Of a DNA stretch of 64,000 nt, positions 8,358 through 16,571 are shown one piece after another. Location: NCBI RefSeq assembly GCF_900109365.1, contig NZ_FNZR01000003.1:248001-312000 (forward strand), read 5' to 3'. Source of the DNA: Parapedobacter koreensis. Lineage in GTDB: Bacteria > Bacteroidota > Bacteroidia > Sphingobacteriales > Sphingobacteriaceae. Position 1 is the first letter of the stretch. Each line of letters begins with the position of its first letter. The notes under the pieces were generated by a model, which was given only the letters and a program-made list of their open reading frames with translations, did not search any database and was not told where the DNA came from. The translations under genes were made by a program, and so were the position numbers.

Positions 8358-8640
8358 GGGTGCATTTCAACTTGTCGCTGATGCTGAGATTCGGGACGGT
8401 GATTTTCACCTATTGCTCCAAAACTGGATCCGCAGCACTGCGTTTGCGTCTCCAAGGTTTTGTCCGCAACAGGCAAAAATCGCAATGGTGCTGGCGCCTT
8501 TGGATACGGATAAGCAACCTTGGGGGATGAGCGGAGCGAGTCTTCCAGTTGCGTTCCGTACCAAAGCGTCAAGATTTCACCTCATATGCAACCGTGCTTA
8601 CACACAAGGACGCTGGTTGGCGATAATTTGAAATGCACCC
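8358..8640. mobile_element. 283-bp MITE-like element with terminal inverted repeats
   Basis: The element begins GGGTGCATTTCAA and ends TTGAAATGCACCC. The terminal inverted repeats match at 19 of 21 positions. It is flanked on both sides by the direct repeat ATTGATTT (8350-8357 and 8641-8648), an 8-bp target-site duplication. It is too short for a transposase and the internal open frames look random. It is therefore best read as a non-autonomous element moved by an insertion sequence with 8-bp duplications encoded elsewhere. The family cannot be assigned by eye. Confidence 0.85.
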
Positions 8641-8648
8641 ATTGATTT
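8641..8648. repeat. Right target-site duplication of the MITE
   Basis: ATTGATTT, identical to the copy directly before the left end. Confidence 0.85.
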
Positions 8649-8768
8649 CATGTGATGCAAAGGTCAGCTGACCCGTTGAACAAACTCCTTTGACCTGTTA
8701 GCGAAAATACCTTATCTGTTTTCATAAGATCTTTGTATCGTCAATAAGCGACAATAGAAAGGTTCATT

Positions 8769-9269
8769 ATGAAAGACTACATCATCCAATATTTCACCAC
8801 TGAGCGGCAGGGTGCCGTATTCGGGTTTTTGCTCTCCCTTGCCTTGCTTGCCACCGCCTGGCTCCTTTGGCGGTATCCGGCACATAGCCTGCAACGGGGC
8901 ATCGCTTACGCGTTGCTGGCAGGCGGCCTGTTCCTTGCCGTAGCCACATCCATCACCATCGTGCACAACCAGAAGCGCATCGTACAGGCAAAAACCACGG
9001 AGGTAGACGACGAGCGCGCCTTGCAGCGACGGGAAATCAGCCGGATGGAAAATGTGCTGAAAACGGCCTACATCGGCGGCCTTACCACCTTCACATTGTT
9101 TGCCCTTGGGGGCATAAGCTTGCTGCTGTTTGCATATAGTCCACGCTTCAAGGGATTGGGAATTGGCCTGCTGCTTTTTGGGCTAATGGGCATCGGCATG
9201 GAGCTGTTTTCCATGAAAACGAACCGGGACTACTTGAATCGCATTAAATCCATCAATCTTATCAATTAA
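8769..9269 (+). CDS. Hypothetical integral membrane protein
   Basis: 166 residues with about four predicted membrane helices arranged as two hairpins (around 17-35, 44-64, 98-120 and 125-145), joined by a charged segment between helices 2 and 3 (NQKRIVQAKTTEVDDERALQRR) that probably lies in the cytoplasm and may be helical. I do not recognise the family. It is followed after 5 bases by an SDR and then an AraC regulator with a 4-base overlap, so the three genes probably form one operon. Confidence 0.75.
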   Translation: MKDYIIQYFTTERQGAVFGFLLSLALLATAWLLWRYPAHSLQRGIAYALLAGGLFLAVATSITIVHNQKRIVQAKTTEVDDERALQRREISRMENVLKTAYIGGLTTFTLFALGGISLLLFAYSPRFKGLGIGLLLFGLMGIGMELFSMKTNRDYLNRIKSINLIN

Positions 9270-9274
9270 TCATC

Positions 9275-10087
9275 ATGAATAAAGTCGTACTAATCACCGG
9301 CGCTTCCGCCGGTATGGGCAAGGAAACTGCCAAGCTGCTGGCCGCTACAGGCTACACCGTATACGGCGCGGCACGTCGGGTGGAAAAAATGAAAGATCTG
9401 GAGCCGTTGGGTATCAAGACGCTCGCCATGGACGTGACCGATGAGGCATCCATGGTTAGCGGTGTAGAGCAAATTCTTGCCAAGGAAGACCGCATCGACG
9501 TGCTGGTCAACAATGCCGGATTTGGTTCGTATGGAGCCATTGAAGACGTACCCATTGCCGATGCTAAATACCAGCTGGATGTCAATGTATTCGGTGCGGC
9601 CCGCCTTATCCAGTTGGTGCTTCCTTCAATGCGCCGGAGCGGCTGGGGCAAAATCATCAACATCTCATCCATCGGTGGCAAATTCGCCACACCCTACGGT
9701 GGCTGGTACCATGCCAGCAAGTTTGCGCTGGAGGGGCTGAGCGATGCACTGCGCAATGAAGTCAAGCCGTTTGGCATAGACGTGGTCGTCATCGAACCGG
9801 GCGGCGTGAAATCCGAATGGGGACAGCTTGCTTATGACAACCTGATTAAAAGCTCGCGGCAATCTGCCTATAGGGAGACCATTGACAAGCTTGCCGGATT
9901 CCTGGAAAAGGCAGGGGAGAAGAACGTGGAGCCCATGGTCATTGCCGAATTGATTAGAGAAGCCATTGAAGCCAAGCGCCCGAAATTCCGGTACGTCGCC
10001 GGTTATATGGCCAAGCAGTTGGTCATTGTGCGCAAGCTGCTGCCGGATAGGCTATTTGACAGGGTCATTATGGGGCAATTCCGATGA
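9275..10087 (+). CDS. SDR family oxidoreductase (AraC-linked)
   Basis: Classical SDR of 270 residues of the 17-beta-hydroxysteroid-dehydrogenase-like group. Visible: TGASAGMG (8-15), NNAG (79-82), catalytic Ser131/132, YHASK (Tyr145, Lys149) and the EPGG motif. The C-terminal extension (after about 215) with an RKLLPDRLFDRVI stretch is common in this subgroup. It lies 5 bases after a membrane protein gene and overlaps the next gene, an AraC regulator, by ATGA, so translation is probably coupled. Substrate unknown. Confidence 0.92.
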   Translation: MNKVVLITGASAGMGKETAKLLAATGYTVYGAARRVEKMKDLEPLGIKTLAMDVTDEASMVSGVEQILAKEDRIDVLVNNAGFGSYGAIEDVPIADAKYQLDVNVFGAARLIQLVLPSMRRSGWGKIINISSIGGKFATPYGGWYHASKFALEGLSDALRNEVKPFGIDVVVIEPGGVKSEWGQLAYDNLIKSSRQSAYRETIDKLAGFLEKAGEKNVEPMVIAELIREAIEAKRPKFRYVAGYMAKQLVIVRKLLPDRLFDRVIMGQFR

Positions 10088-10905
10088 AGAAATTGACTAA
10101 CTTTACCGCAGTGGAAGATCGGTTGCAATACAACATCCTGTACTCCTGCACCGGTGAGGCAAAGCGGGGGCATGAGCCATTCGTGGCAGAACATGCCCTC
10201 ACGTACATCACCCATGGCGAAATCCACCTGCATACGGATAAGGGGGTATTGGTCGCTCCCAAAGGTACGATCGGCTTGCTCCGTCGCCATCAGCTGGTGA
10301 AGGCGGTGAAAAAGCCGGGGGTTGATGGGCCGTTTATGTCCATCAACATTTTCCTCGACCAGCAGGCACTGCGCCGGTATAGTGCGGCCCATGATGTGCA
10401 CGCCACAGGCATCTACACCGGCGACCCCATCGTGGCGCTGCCCGTAGATCCGTTCATGAAGGGCTACTTCGACTCATTGATGCCGTATTTTGAGCACCCG
10501 GAGCAGCTCACGGAAACACTGGCCTCCCTCAAAACCACGGAAGCGATAGCGCTATTGCTGCGCAATCCATCACTGAAAAACTTGCTGTTCGATTTCAGCG
10601 AGCCGTTCAAAATCGATTTGGAGGCGTACATGAACCGGCATTTTACCTACAATGTACCACTGGAGCAGTTTGCCCGGCTTACGGGTAGGAGCCTGTCTAC
10701 ATTTAAGCGCGATTTTGCCAAGACATTCCGCACACCGCCGGAACGGTGGCTGCAAAAGCGACGGCTGGAGCAGGCACACTACCTGATTACGCAGCGCCAT
10801 CAGCGCCCTTCGGAGGTTTACCTTGAGGTGGGCTTTGAAAATTTCTCGCACTTCTCCACAGCGTTCAAGAAGGAATTTGGCCAGAACGCTTCTGAGGTGC
10901 GATGA
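10084..10905 (+). CDS. AraC family regulator (group C, EEHALT-type sensor domain)
   Basis: 273 residues: an N-terminal cupin-like sensor region of about 160 residues (containing VAEHALTYITHGEI) and a C-terminal AraC double helix-turn-helix domain (GRSLSTFKRDFAKTFRTPPERWL, then VYLEVGFENFSHFSTAFKKEFG). It overlaps the upstream SDR by 4 bases, so it most likely controls that operon. Relatives in this window at 52906 and 57145 sit in the same position after an SDR or an AKR. Confidence 0.92.
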   Translation: MKKLTNFTAVEDRLQYNILYSCTGEAKRGHEPFVAEHALTYITHGEIHLHTDKGVLVAPKGTIGLLRRHQLVKAVKKPGVDGPFMSINIFLDQQALRRYSAAHDVHATGIYTGDPIVALPVDPFMKGYFDSLMPYFEHPEQLTETLASLKTTEAIALLLRNPSLKNLLFDFSEPFKIDLEAYMNRHFTYNVPLEQFARLTGRSLSTFKRDFAKTFRTPPERWLQKRRLEQAHYLITQRHQRPSEVYLEVGFENFSHFSTAFKKEFGQNASEVR

Positions 10906-10950
10906 GATGATGGAATTTCGCCGTACCTTCGTGCGTCTTTTTCAATAAAT

Positions 10951-11325
10951 ATGGTAAAGAAGGCCATCCTCACCGTTGGACTGCTGGTGTTGTCCAATGC
11001 ATTTATGACGCTCGCTTGGTACGGGCACTTGAAGTTCAAGGAAATGAACTGGTTCAGCAACTTAGGGCTGATGGGGATTATTTTCATCAGCTGGGGCATT
11101 GCGCTCTTTGAGTATTCCCTCCAGGTGCCCGCCAACCGGATAGGTTTCAGCGAAAACGGTGGGCCGTTCAACCTGTGGCAGCTGAAAGTCATTCAGGAGG
11201 TCATTACGCTCACGGTCTTCTCCGTGTTCGCAATTGTTTTCTTCAAAAACGAGCCACTCCGCATCAATCACTTAATTGGGTTTGTGTTTCTGGTGCTTGC
11301 GGTATATTTTATTTTTAAAAAGTAA
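10951..11325 (+). CDS. DUF486 family small membrane protein
   Basis: 124 residues with four membrane helices, the full length of the DUF486 family (drug/metabolite-transporter-like half proteins). The family is marked by NAFMTLAWYGHLKF near the start, EYSLQVPANRIG in the middle and KNEPLRINHLIGF near the last helix. The function is not established. It stands alone between an AraC gene and a convergent small gene, with TACCTTCG, a weak variant of the -7 box, upstream. Confidence 0.85.
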   Translation: MVKKAILTVGLLVLSNAFMTLAWYGHLKFKEMNWFSNLGLMGIIFISWGIALFEYSLQVPANRIGFSENGGPFNLWQLKVIQEVITLTVFSVFAIVFFKNEPLRINHLIGFVFLVLAVYFIFKK

Positions 11326-11348
11326 GTGATAAGCGCAGTCATATCACT
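11325..11348. terminator. Short hairpin between convergent genes
   Basis: AGTGATA (11325-11331) and TATCACT (11342-11348) form a 7-bp stem across the stop codons of the DUF486 gene and the convergent small gene. There is no strong T-tract, so this is only a weak bidirectional terminator candidate. Confidence 0.35.
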
Positions 11349-11622
11349 CCGTTTTCCGGCTTTCTTCCCAGTATTTTTCATTAACGGCTTCCCACGCAGC
11401 CTGCATGATGACTTCATCGTGTTCGCCTGCTACCACATCACCGATCCACACGCCTCCAAGGTCGTCGTAAAGTAATACGCTGCCCGGATCCAAAACTTCA
11501 GGCTCCGTGTCGGTCGGCGAAAACCGGAATTTGATACCTGTAGGCAAGTGGGTAACGATTCGCTCCAACTCGTCCGTATCGATTTTGAAATCCTTCATAT
11601 TGGCGTCGTTTATTGATAACAT
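11344..11622 (-). CDS. Hypothetical acidic small protein
   Basis: 92 residues, strongly acidic, with a helical start (DELERIVTHLPTG), a compact beta-rich middle (GSVLLYDDLGGVWIGDVVAG) and a C-terminal helix (VIMQAAWEAVNEKYWEE). I do not recognise the family. The second Met (residue 9, at 11598) is an equally possible start. Codon use fits the neighbours and the frame is intact, so it is probably a real gene. Confidence 0.55.
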   Translation of the reverse strand: MLSINDANMKDFKIDTDELERIVTHLPTGIKFRFSPTDTEPEVLDPGSVLLYDDLGGVWIGDVVAGEHDEVIMQAAWEAVNEKYWEESRKTE

Positions 11623-11733
11623 TATCTTACCCTATAAACTACTGTTCTGACGGATTGTTTTGGCCCGCGATATCGACAATATCGGATCATCGAAATTTTC
11701 AAAACACCCGGGAAGAAATCTTGTTTAGTGGTT

Positions 11734-12630
11734 ATGATTGTAAACACACGGGGAATTCCCTTTCGATACATGTTCAATAAGGTCAAACGTGAAGTGGCCA
11801 TCGTCACGGTCATCGGTTTGATTTTCAATGTATTTACCTATTTTCTGAACGATAGGCTGCCAGACATGCCATTGGGTGTTCCCGCGTTTCTGGGTACAGC
11901 CATATCGGTTTTGCTGTCTTTTAAAATGAGCCAATCCTATGAGCGTTGGTGGGAGGCACGGAAGATATGGGGTGCTATTGTGAACGATTCACGGTCGCTC
12001 GTCGTGCAGTTGCAAAGTTATCTTGGAGCGGGTTATCAAACAGCCATCAGGGAAATCGGCCACCGCCAAATTGCCTGGTGCTATGCATTGGGTGATGCGT
12101 TGCGCGGGCTGAACCCACTGACACGGGATACCGGCTGCCTACGCCCGGAAGAGATGGCGGCACTTGTGCATCGCAACAATAAACCCCTGGCTATCATGCA
12201 ACAGCAGGCATTAGCCGTTAAAGGGCTGGCCGATCAGGAGGCGTTGAACGTGTTTTGCCGGGTTCAATTGGATCAGACCATCGTCCGTTTAATCGATTCC
12301 ATGGGCAAAGCCGAACGGATCAATAGCACGGTGTTCCCAGTGACCTACAGGCTTTTCCTACACGGGGCCATTTACTTGTTTTTGATCACCCTGTCCATTG
12401 CGCTCCAGGACGTTCGTCCCATATTTGAAATCCCATTGCTGGTATTGATCTCCGCCCTGTTTTTCCTGGTTGAAAAAACCGCGTATAATTTACAGGATCC
12501 GTTCAGGAACCGTCCCAGTGACACCCCTGTTACGGCGATCGCGCGGACCATTGAAATCAATATTAGGGAGCTGCTTGGTGAGCAAGATATCCCCGAGCCG
12601 CTAAAACCAAAGGCCTTTTTCTTGCTTTGA
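11734..12630 (+). CDS. Bestrophin family (UPF0187) ion channel
   Basis: About 298 residues, the normal length for bacterial bestrophin-like channels (the Klebsiella homologue is a pentameric cation channel). Visible: the early IPFRYMFN segment, a helix pair, and the family hallmark SFKMSQSYERWWEARKIWG, followed by a helical cytoplasmic region and late membrane helices (LFLITLSIALQDVRPIFEIP). The conserved tail has DPFRNRPSDTP. I chose the ATG at 11734 over the GTG two codons upstream. Monocistronic. Confidence 0.9.
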   Translation: MIVNTRGIPFRYMFNKVKREVAIVTVIGLIFNVFTYFLNDRLPDMPLGVPAFLGTAISVLLSFKMSQSYERWWEARKIWGAIVNDSRSLVVQLQSYLGAGYQTAIREIGHRQIAWCYALGDALRGLNPLTRDTGCLRPEEMAALVHRNNKPLAIMQQQALAVKGLADQEALNVFCRVQLDQTIVRLIDSMGKAERINSTVFPVTYRLFLHGAIYLFLITLSIALQDVRPIFEIPLLVLISALFFLVEKTAYNLQDPFRNRPSDTPVTAIARTIEINIRELLGEQDIPEPLKPKAFFLL

Positions 12631-12676
12631 TGTATTTAATGTGCATATGCCCTGGGGCTTACGTCTCGAAATTAGT

Positions 12677-12684
12677 TAACTTTG
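12677..12684 (+). promoter_or_regulatory. -7 box for the DUF1232 gene
   Basis: TAACTTTG, full consensus match, 22 bases before the ATG at 12707. Confidence 0.6.
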
Positions 12685-12706
12685 TAACTTTCATTAATGT
12701 GGAGAT

Positions 12707-13075
12707 ATGAAGAAAGGGTATTTTAATAAAGCATTTCGCTTATTCGAGCTGTTCCGTAAGCATCGGATCACTGACGATGACTTTGCTAAAGCAGAAAGCA
12801 AATCAGCATATCTGGATGAAAAAGTTGATGAATTCCGGCTTTTGATTTCAATGGGTAAGGATGTGTTTGCCGGCCGGTATCACATGAATACGTGGAACTT
12901 GTCTATTATCGTCGCGACGATTGCCTATGTTATCTCCCCACTTGATGGGATACCAGATATGATCCCGTTGATGGGATGGATGGATGACGTGACCATCGTT
13001 GCATACGCCGTTTCCAAACTCACAGACGAAATCAAGAAATATAAGGCTTTTACCCAAGCCAAGTTAGGTACTTAA
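12707..13075 (+). CDS. YkvA-like DUF1232 membrane protein
   Basis: 122 residues. The DUF1232 core is visible in the second half: IAYVISPLDGIPDMIPLMGWMDD, matching the family pattern of a membrane hairpin with SPxDxIPDxxPxxGxxDD. The N-terminal half is charged and helical. The function of the family is unknown. It is convergent with the SRPBCC gene downstream, 12 bases apart, with no obvious terminator between them. Confidence 0.85.
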   Translation: MKKGYFNKAFRLFELFRKHRITDDDFAKAESKSAYLDEKVDEFRLLISMGKDVFAGRYHMNTWNLSIIVATIAYVISPLDGIPDMIPLMGWMDDVTIVAYAVSKLTDEIKKYKAFTQAKLGT

Positions 13076-13087
13076 TTAGGTGTCATT

Positions 13088-13513
13088 TTATTCCTCGGCC
13101 AGATCTTTTATGATCTGCAACGCTTTTTTTGTGGCAGCATCCATGTCATTGAAGTATTCTTCGGGCATATCCGATGTCAGTGTCAAGGTGGTGACACCAT
13201 TGTGTTCGCTAAGCGTATACTTCTCCTGCATGTTTCCCAGACTTTGGCCTTCTTTACCACCTTGCAGCTCATGTAGGTGATGGAAAGTTATTTCGCGGTT
13301 TTCCGTCAATGAGACCACTTCGCTTTCCATTCCGTTATTACCGGGGTCCAGGAATTTGATACGGCCCTCCTGCTTCAGGTCGCCGGTATAATGCGACCCG
13401 GGCATATAGGCATCCGCCCATTTTTTATAGGTGTCGTTATCCCACAATACTCGCCAGACTTTTTCGGCGGGTGCATTGATTTTGAGCTGTTGATCAATTG
13501 TTAGTGTTTGCAT
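13088..13513 (-). CDS. SRPBCC / AHSA1-like domain protein
   Basis: 141 residues with the START-like (Bet v 1, SRPBCC) fold pattern: N-terminal strand then INAPAEKVWRVLWD, YKKWA, central strands (REITFHHLHELQGGKEG) and a long C-terminal helix (DMDAATKKALQIIKDLAEE). Such proteins bind hydrophobic ligands or activate Hsp90-like chaperones; here the role is unknown. Single gene. Confidence 0.85.
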   Translation of the reverse strand: MQTLTIDQQLKINAPAEKVWRVLWDNDTYKKWADAYMPGSHYTGDLKQEGRIKFLDPGNNGMESEVVSLTENREITFHHLHELQGGKEGQSLGNMQEKYTLSEHNGVTTLTLTSDMPEEYFNDMDAATKKALQIIKDLAEE

Positions 13514-13863
13514 CGAAACCTCCGTTGCCTTTACAATTAAACAGCAGGTATGCCGAAAAGTTTTACGTCCAATATCGTAGTTTATCGATCGGATGAGTTT
13601 CCGACAATGGTGTTGCCCATCAGGATACGCCTGTATCCCGGCCGGACTTCAAATCTTTGTCCTATGGTATACAGAAGTCGGTATGGTTAAAATCTTGTCC
13701 AATCCTCAATTTCACCATTTGCCATACAGACAAAAGCTTCTCTTTTTAAGCCGCTATGTTTTGGATTTAAAAAATCCGACTTTTCCATACAATCTTCCGC
13801 CATTCGCATACATTAGACTGCATTGTTATCATCAATTTTGCATCATCAATAAAATAGAGAGAG
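13514..13863. other. 350-base intergenic region with a GGATAC palindrome
   Basis: No convincing gene was seen; an open frame at 13593-13934 runs into the next SDR in another frame and looks random. The region holds an inverted repeat GGATAC (13623-13628) with GTATCC (13633-13638), and scattered GTATGG and CCATAC motifs further down. These could be binding sites for the AraC regulator encoded two genes later. Base composition turns AT-rich from about 13.7 kb. Confidence 0.4.
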
Positions 13864-14658
13864 ATGAATACAATATTAATCACAGGTGCATCTGGTGGAA
13901 TTGGAGAAGCCATCGCTTTTCAGTTTGCTGCTAAAAAACATAATCTATTGCTCGTTGCCAGAAACGAATCAAAGTTGGCTGCTTTGTGTAAAGAACTTCA
14001 TGAAAAATATCGTATCGATACACAATACATCGCTGCTGATCTAACGAAACCTGAAGCTGCAGCAGCAATTTATGAAGAAACAATCAAACGTGGATTGAAT
14101 GTCAACGTATTGATCAACAATGCAGGCAGAGGTTCCAGCGGTGAGTTTTATCAAAACGATTTAGAATCAGAAATCGAGATGATGCAGTTGAATAATGCTA
14201 GTCTAGTGGCACTTACACACTGTTTTTTAAGAAATATGATAGCTAAGAAATCCGGCAACATCATCAATATAGCTTCCATGATTGCGTATTTTCCAAGTCC
14301 GTATATGGCGGTATATGCAGGGACAAAACATTTCGTGAAAATTTTCACCTACGCATTGGCGGAAGAATGTAAACCTTACAATTTGAATGTCATGTTGTTC
14401 AGTCCGGGGCTTACCAGCTCCAATTTTATGAATACGAAACAAAATGACAATGAATGGGGCAAAGTGGTCACGCAAAACAGTAAAACGCAAACACCCGAAC
14501 AAGTGGCAGCGGAATTGATGTCTGCTTTCGAGAAAAAGAAATCTGCTTGGATATCCGGAAGTCAAAATCGGTTTTTTGCCAACATCAGCGGTTTAATTCC
14601 TCCACGATTCATCGCCAGAACATTTGGCCAGCAAAAACGTAGACAAATGGGATTGTAA
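13864..14658 (+). CDS. SDR family oxidoreductase (DltE-like, AT-rich)
   Basis: SDR of 264 residues: TGASGGIG (7-14), NNAG (85-88), Ser138 and YAGTK (Tyr151, Lys155). The pattern fits the short ketoreductase group often named DltE or YqjQ-like. The gene is visibly richer in A/T codons than its neighbours, as is the following AraC gene 27 bases downstream, which suggests that the two arrived together. Substrate unknown; probably controlled by the downstream regulator. Confidence 0.92.
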   Translation: MNTILITGASGGIGEAIAFQFAAKKHNLLLVARNESKLAALCKELHEKYRIDTQYIAADLTKPEAAAAIYEETIKRGLNVNVLINNAGRGSSGEFYQNDLESEIEMMQLNNASLVALTHCFLRNMIAKKSGNIINIASMIAYFPSPYMAVYAGTKHFVKIFTYALAEECKPYNLNVMLFSPGLTSSNFMNTKQNDNEWGKVVTQNSKTQTPEQVAAELMSAFEKKKSAWISGSQNRFFANISGLIPPRFIARTFGQQKRRQMGL

Positions 14659-14685
14659 TAACTAAATTTAACCAATCATTTCAAG

Positions 14686-15618
14686 ATGGAAAAAAGACAC
14701 ATCAAAACCATTTATCAATGTCATGCGGAGCTCGGAATAGCCAAACCCAAACATCCACTGTTTAGTATCTTGAAATTTGAAGAATTGCCAACGGTCAAGT
14801 TGGAAACGAAAACCAAATTGATTTTTGACTACTATCAAATTGTTTTCAAAAGAAATTGTTCCAACAAATTAATTTATGGACAAACGTCTTATGATTTCGA
14901 CGAAGGGGTGATGTCTTATTTTTCTCCAAGGCAAATCAGTATTGCAGAACCAGGCGTATTGCTTCCCGAATCGGGATGGACAATTAATCTTAGTCCAGAT
15001 TTTTTGAGTGGATATCCACTAGGTTCAAAGATTAGCCGCTACGGCTTTTTTGATTATGCGGTGCATGAAGCTTTAATACTTTCGGAAGAAGAAGAATTGG
15101 TGATGGAGAATATCTTGCAGCAAATTTGGACGGAATACCATTTGCCCATCGATCAATTCAGTCAGGATGTGGTGGTTTCTAATTTGGAATTGTTGTTGAC
15201 GTATAGCAACCGTTATTACAATAGACAATTTGTGGTGCGAAAACCAACTAATGACACACTGCTTTCAAAATTTGAACAGCTATTAACTAATTATATCGAG
15301 CATGAAATTGGAGAGAAAGGCTTGCCCTCTGTACATTATTTCGCCAACGAACTAAACCTTTCCGATAAATATTTTTCCGATTTGCTCAAGCAACACACCG
15401 GTTTACCTGCACAGCAGCATATTCACGAAAAGCTCATAGCTAAAGCCAAAGTTTTGCTTTCGACAACGGATTTAACTGTAAGCGAAATTGCCTACGAACT
15501 AGGATTTGAATATTCGCAGTCGTTTAGCAATCTATTCAAATCCAAAACTAAGCAAACACCATTGGCGTTTCGGGCAGGGTTTAAACTGGTGGGTGAGCCA
15601 CTACGAAAGCTATCATAA
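14686..15618 (+). CDS. AraC family regulator (group A), chimeric C-terminus
   Basis: 310 residues. The N-terminal sensor half has the group A pattern (LGIAKPKHPLFSIL, GVMSYFSPRQI, YGFFDYAVHEAL, NRYYNRQFVVRK) shared with the genes at 32082 and 39897. The C-terminal AraC domain contains LSDKYFSDLLKQHTG and VSEIAYELGFEYSQSFSNLFKSKT. Relatives end at RQLN or RASFN, but this one continues past RAGF with KLVGEPLRKLS. The extra tail overlaps a truncated SDR on the other strand, suggesting a recombination joint at its end. Confidence 0.9.
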   Translation: MEKRHIKTIYQCHAELGIAKPKHPLFSILKFEELPTVKLETKTKLIFDYYQIVFKRNCSNKLIYGQTSYDFDEGVMSYFSPRQISIAEPGVLLPESGWTINLSPDFLSGYPLGSKISRYGFFDYAVHEALILSEEEELVMENILQQIWTEYHLPIDQFSQDVVVSNLELLLTYSNRYYNRQFVVRKPTNDTLLSKFEQLLTNYIEHEIGEKGLPSVHYFANELNLSDKYFSDLLKQHTGLPAQQHIHEKLIAKAKVLLSTTDLTVSEIAYELGFEYSQSFSNLFKSKTKQTPLAFRAGFKLVGEPLRKLS

Positions 15619-15723
15619 ACGCATCGATGCAACGACGTTCCAGCCATTTTTCTGAAATAATTTAGCGGTTTCTTTTCCAAACCCTGATGATGCTCCGGTA
15701 ATTAATATTGAACTGGTCGGCAT
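15613..15723 (-). pseudogene. Truncated SDR N-terminus
   Basis: Starting at ATG 15723 on the minus strand, the peptide begins MPTSSILITGASSGFGKETA and continues to NVVASMRL before a TGA at 15613-15615. This is the first beta-alpha-beta unit of a short-chain dehydrogenase with the intact TGASSGFG cofactor motif; the remaining roughly 200 residues are gone. The stop overlaps the 3' end of the AraC gene, so the AraC end appears to have replaced the rest of a resident SDR. Confidence 0.8.
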
Positions 15724-15876
15724 ACTCCCTGCGCACCCATAGTGAGTCCTTTACGGAGTTGCGTCATCAGTCAGTAAAATTAGTGGCAGATGGAACTATA
15801 TTCACCAAGTTTAACATTTATTAACCATACCCTACGAATTGATGCGCAGTATACAGGTTCCTTTAATATCACCCAG

Positions 15877-16428
15877 CTATTTCCCGGCCCACATCGGCTT
15901 GGTTTTCAGTATCTCAGTGTGCACAGGGCAATTAGGCGCGTGTGCGCCCGGCAGGTAGCCCGTGCTCATCAAAAACTCGTTGACAATCTCACCACCTGTG
16001 AATCTGAAGGTCTTTTTGAATAGTTTCATCCATTCTTGAAGCGTTTTGGGGTGGTGGTGTTCCAGCCATTTTTCAAACGAGCCGTATTCTTGCTGCAATT
16101 GCCGTATCGCCTTTGCATTTTCAATCGCTGCGTTGATTTTGAGGCGGTTGCGGATGATGCCCGCGTCTGCCAATAGCCGCTGGCGGTCTGCTTCGGCGTA
16201 GGCTGCCACTTTGGCGATATCGAAGTTGTCGTACGCATTGCGGAAGGCCTTTTCCTTGCGCAGGATAGTCTCCCAGCTCAATCCGGCTTGATTGATTTCC
16301 ATGATGAGCCGTCCGAACAATTCGTTGTCATCGTGGATGGGAAAGCCGTAGTGGTAGTCGTGGTAATTTTTGTGAAGTGCCCGGCGTGCTTCGGGCTGCA
16401 TGGCGGGTATGTAGTCGCAGTAGGACAT
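15877..16428 (-). CDS. tag: DNA-3-methyladenine glycosylase I
   Basis: 183 residues, family length. It removes 3-methyladenine from alkylated DNA in base-excision repair. Visible: MSYC at the start, YHDYHYGFP (His23), the helix LIMEINQAGLSWETIL, and a C-terminal HAPNCPVH with His163 and Cys167. Cys4, His23, His163 and Cys167 match the zinc-snap ligands known from E. coli Tag (two near each end, the last pair four apart). Monocistronic; no Ada-type regulator is adjacent. Confidence 0.93.
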   Translation of the reverse strand: MSYCDYIPAMQPEARRALHKNYHDYHYGFPIHDDNELFGRLIMEINQAGLSWETILRKEKAFRNAYDNFDIAKVAAYAEADRQRLLADAGIIRNRLKINAAIENAKAIRQLQQEYGSFEKWLEHHHPKTLQEWMKLFKKTFRFTGGEIVNEFLMSTGYLPGAHAPNCPVHTEILKTKPMWAGK

Positions 16429-16559
16429 AAAATTAGTTTTCGTTTCGCTTCATCGTCTACAAATTTATCAAAAGACTATGGGCTTTCTGTCTGTTGTACA
16501 AAATTCCTTCAATTGGGGCAAGATGTCGGCATTTTCGTCATTTTCGAAAGCAAATTTCC

Positions 16560-16567
16560 TACCTTTA
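16560..16567 (+). promoter_or_regulatory. -7-like box for the methyltransferase gene
   Basis: TACCTTTA, one mismatch from TAnnTTTG. It ends only 4 bases before the ATG at 16572, so the transcript would be leaderless or almost so. Confidence 0.45.
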
Positions 16568-16571
16568 GACC

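Noticed and set aside
8344-8631. Open frames on both strands inside the 283-bp MITE
   Set aside because: They run into both terminal repeats, have low-complexity or random composition and resemble no transposase; the element is non-coding.
13593-13934. 113-codon frame before the SDR at 13864
   Set aside because: It overlaps the start of the SDR in another frame, is rich in rare residue runs and lacks any recognisable motif.
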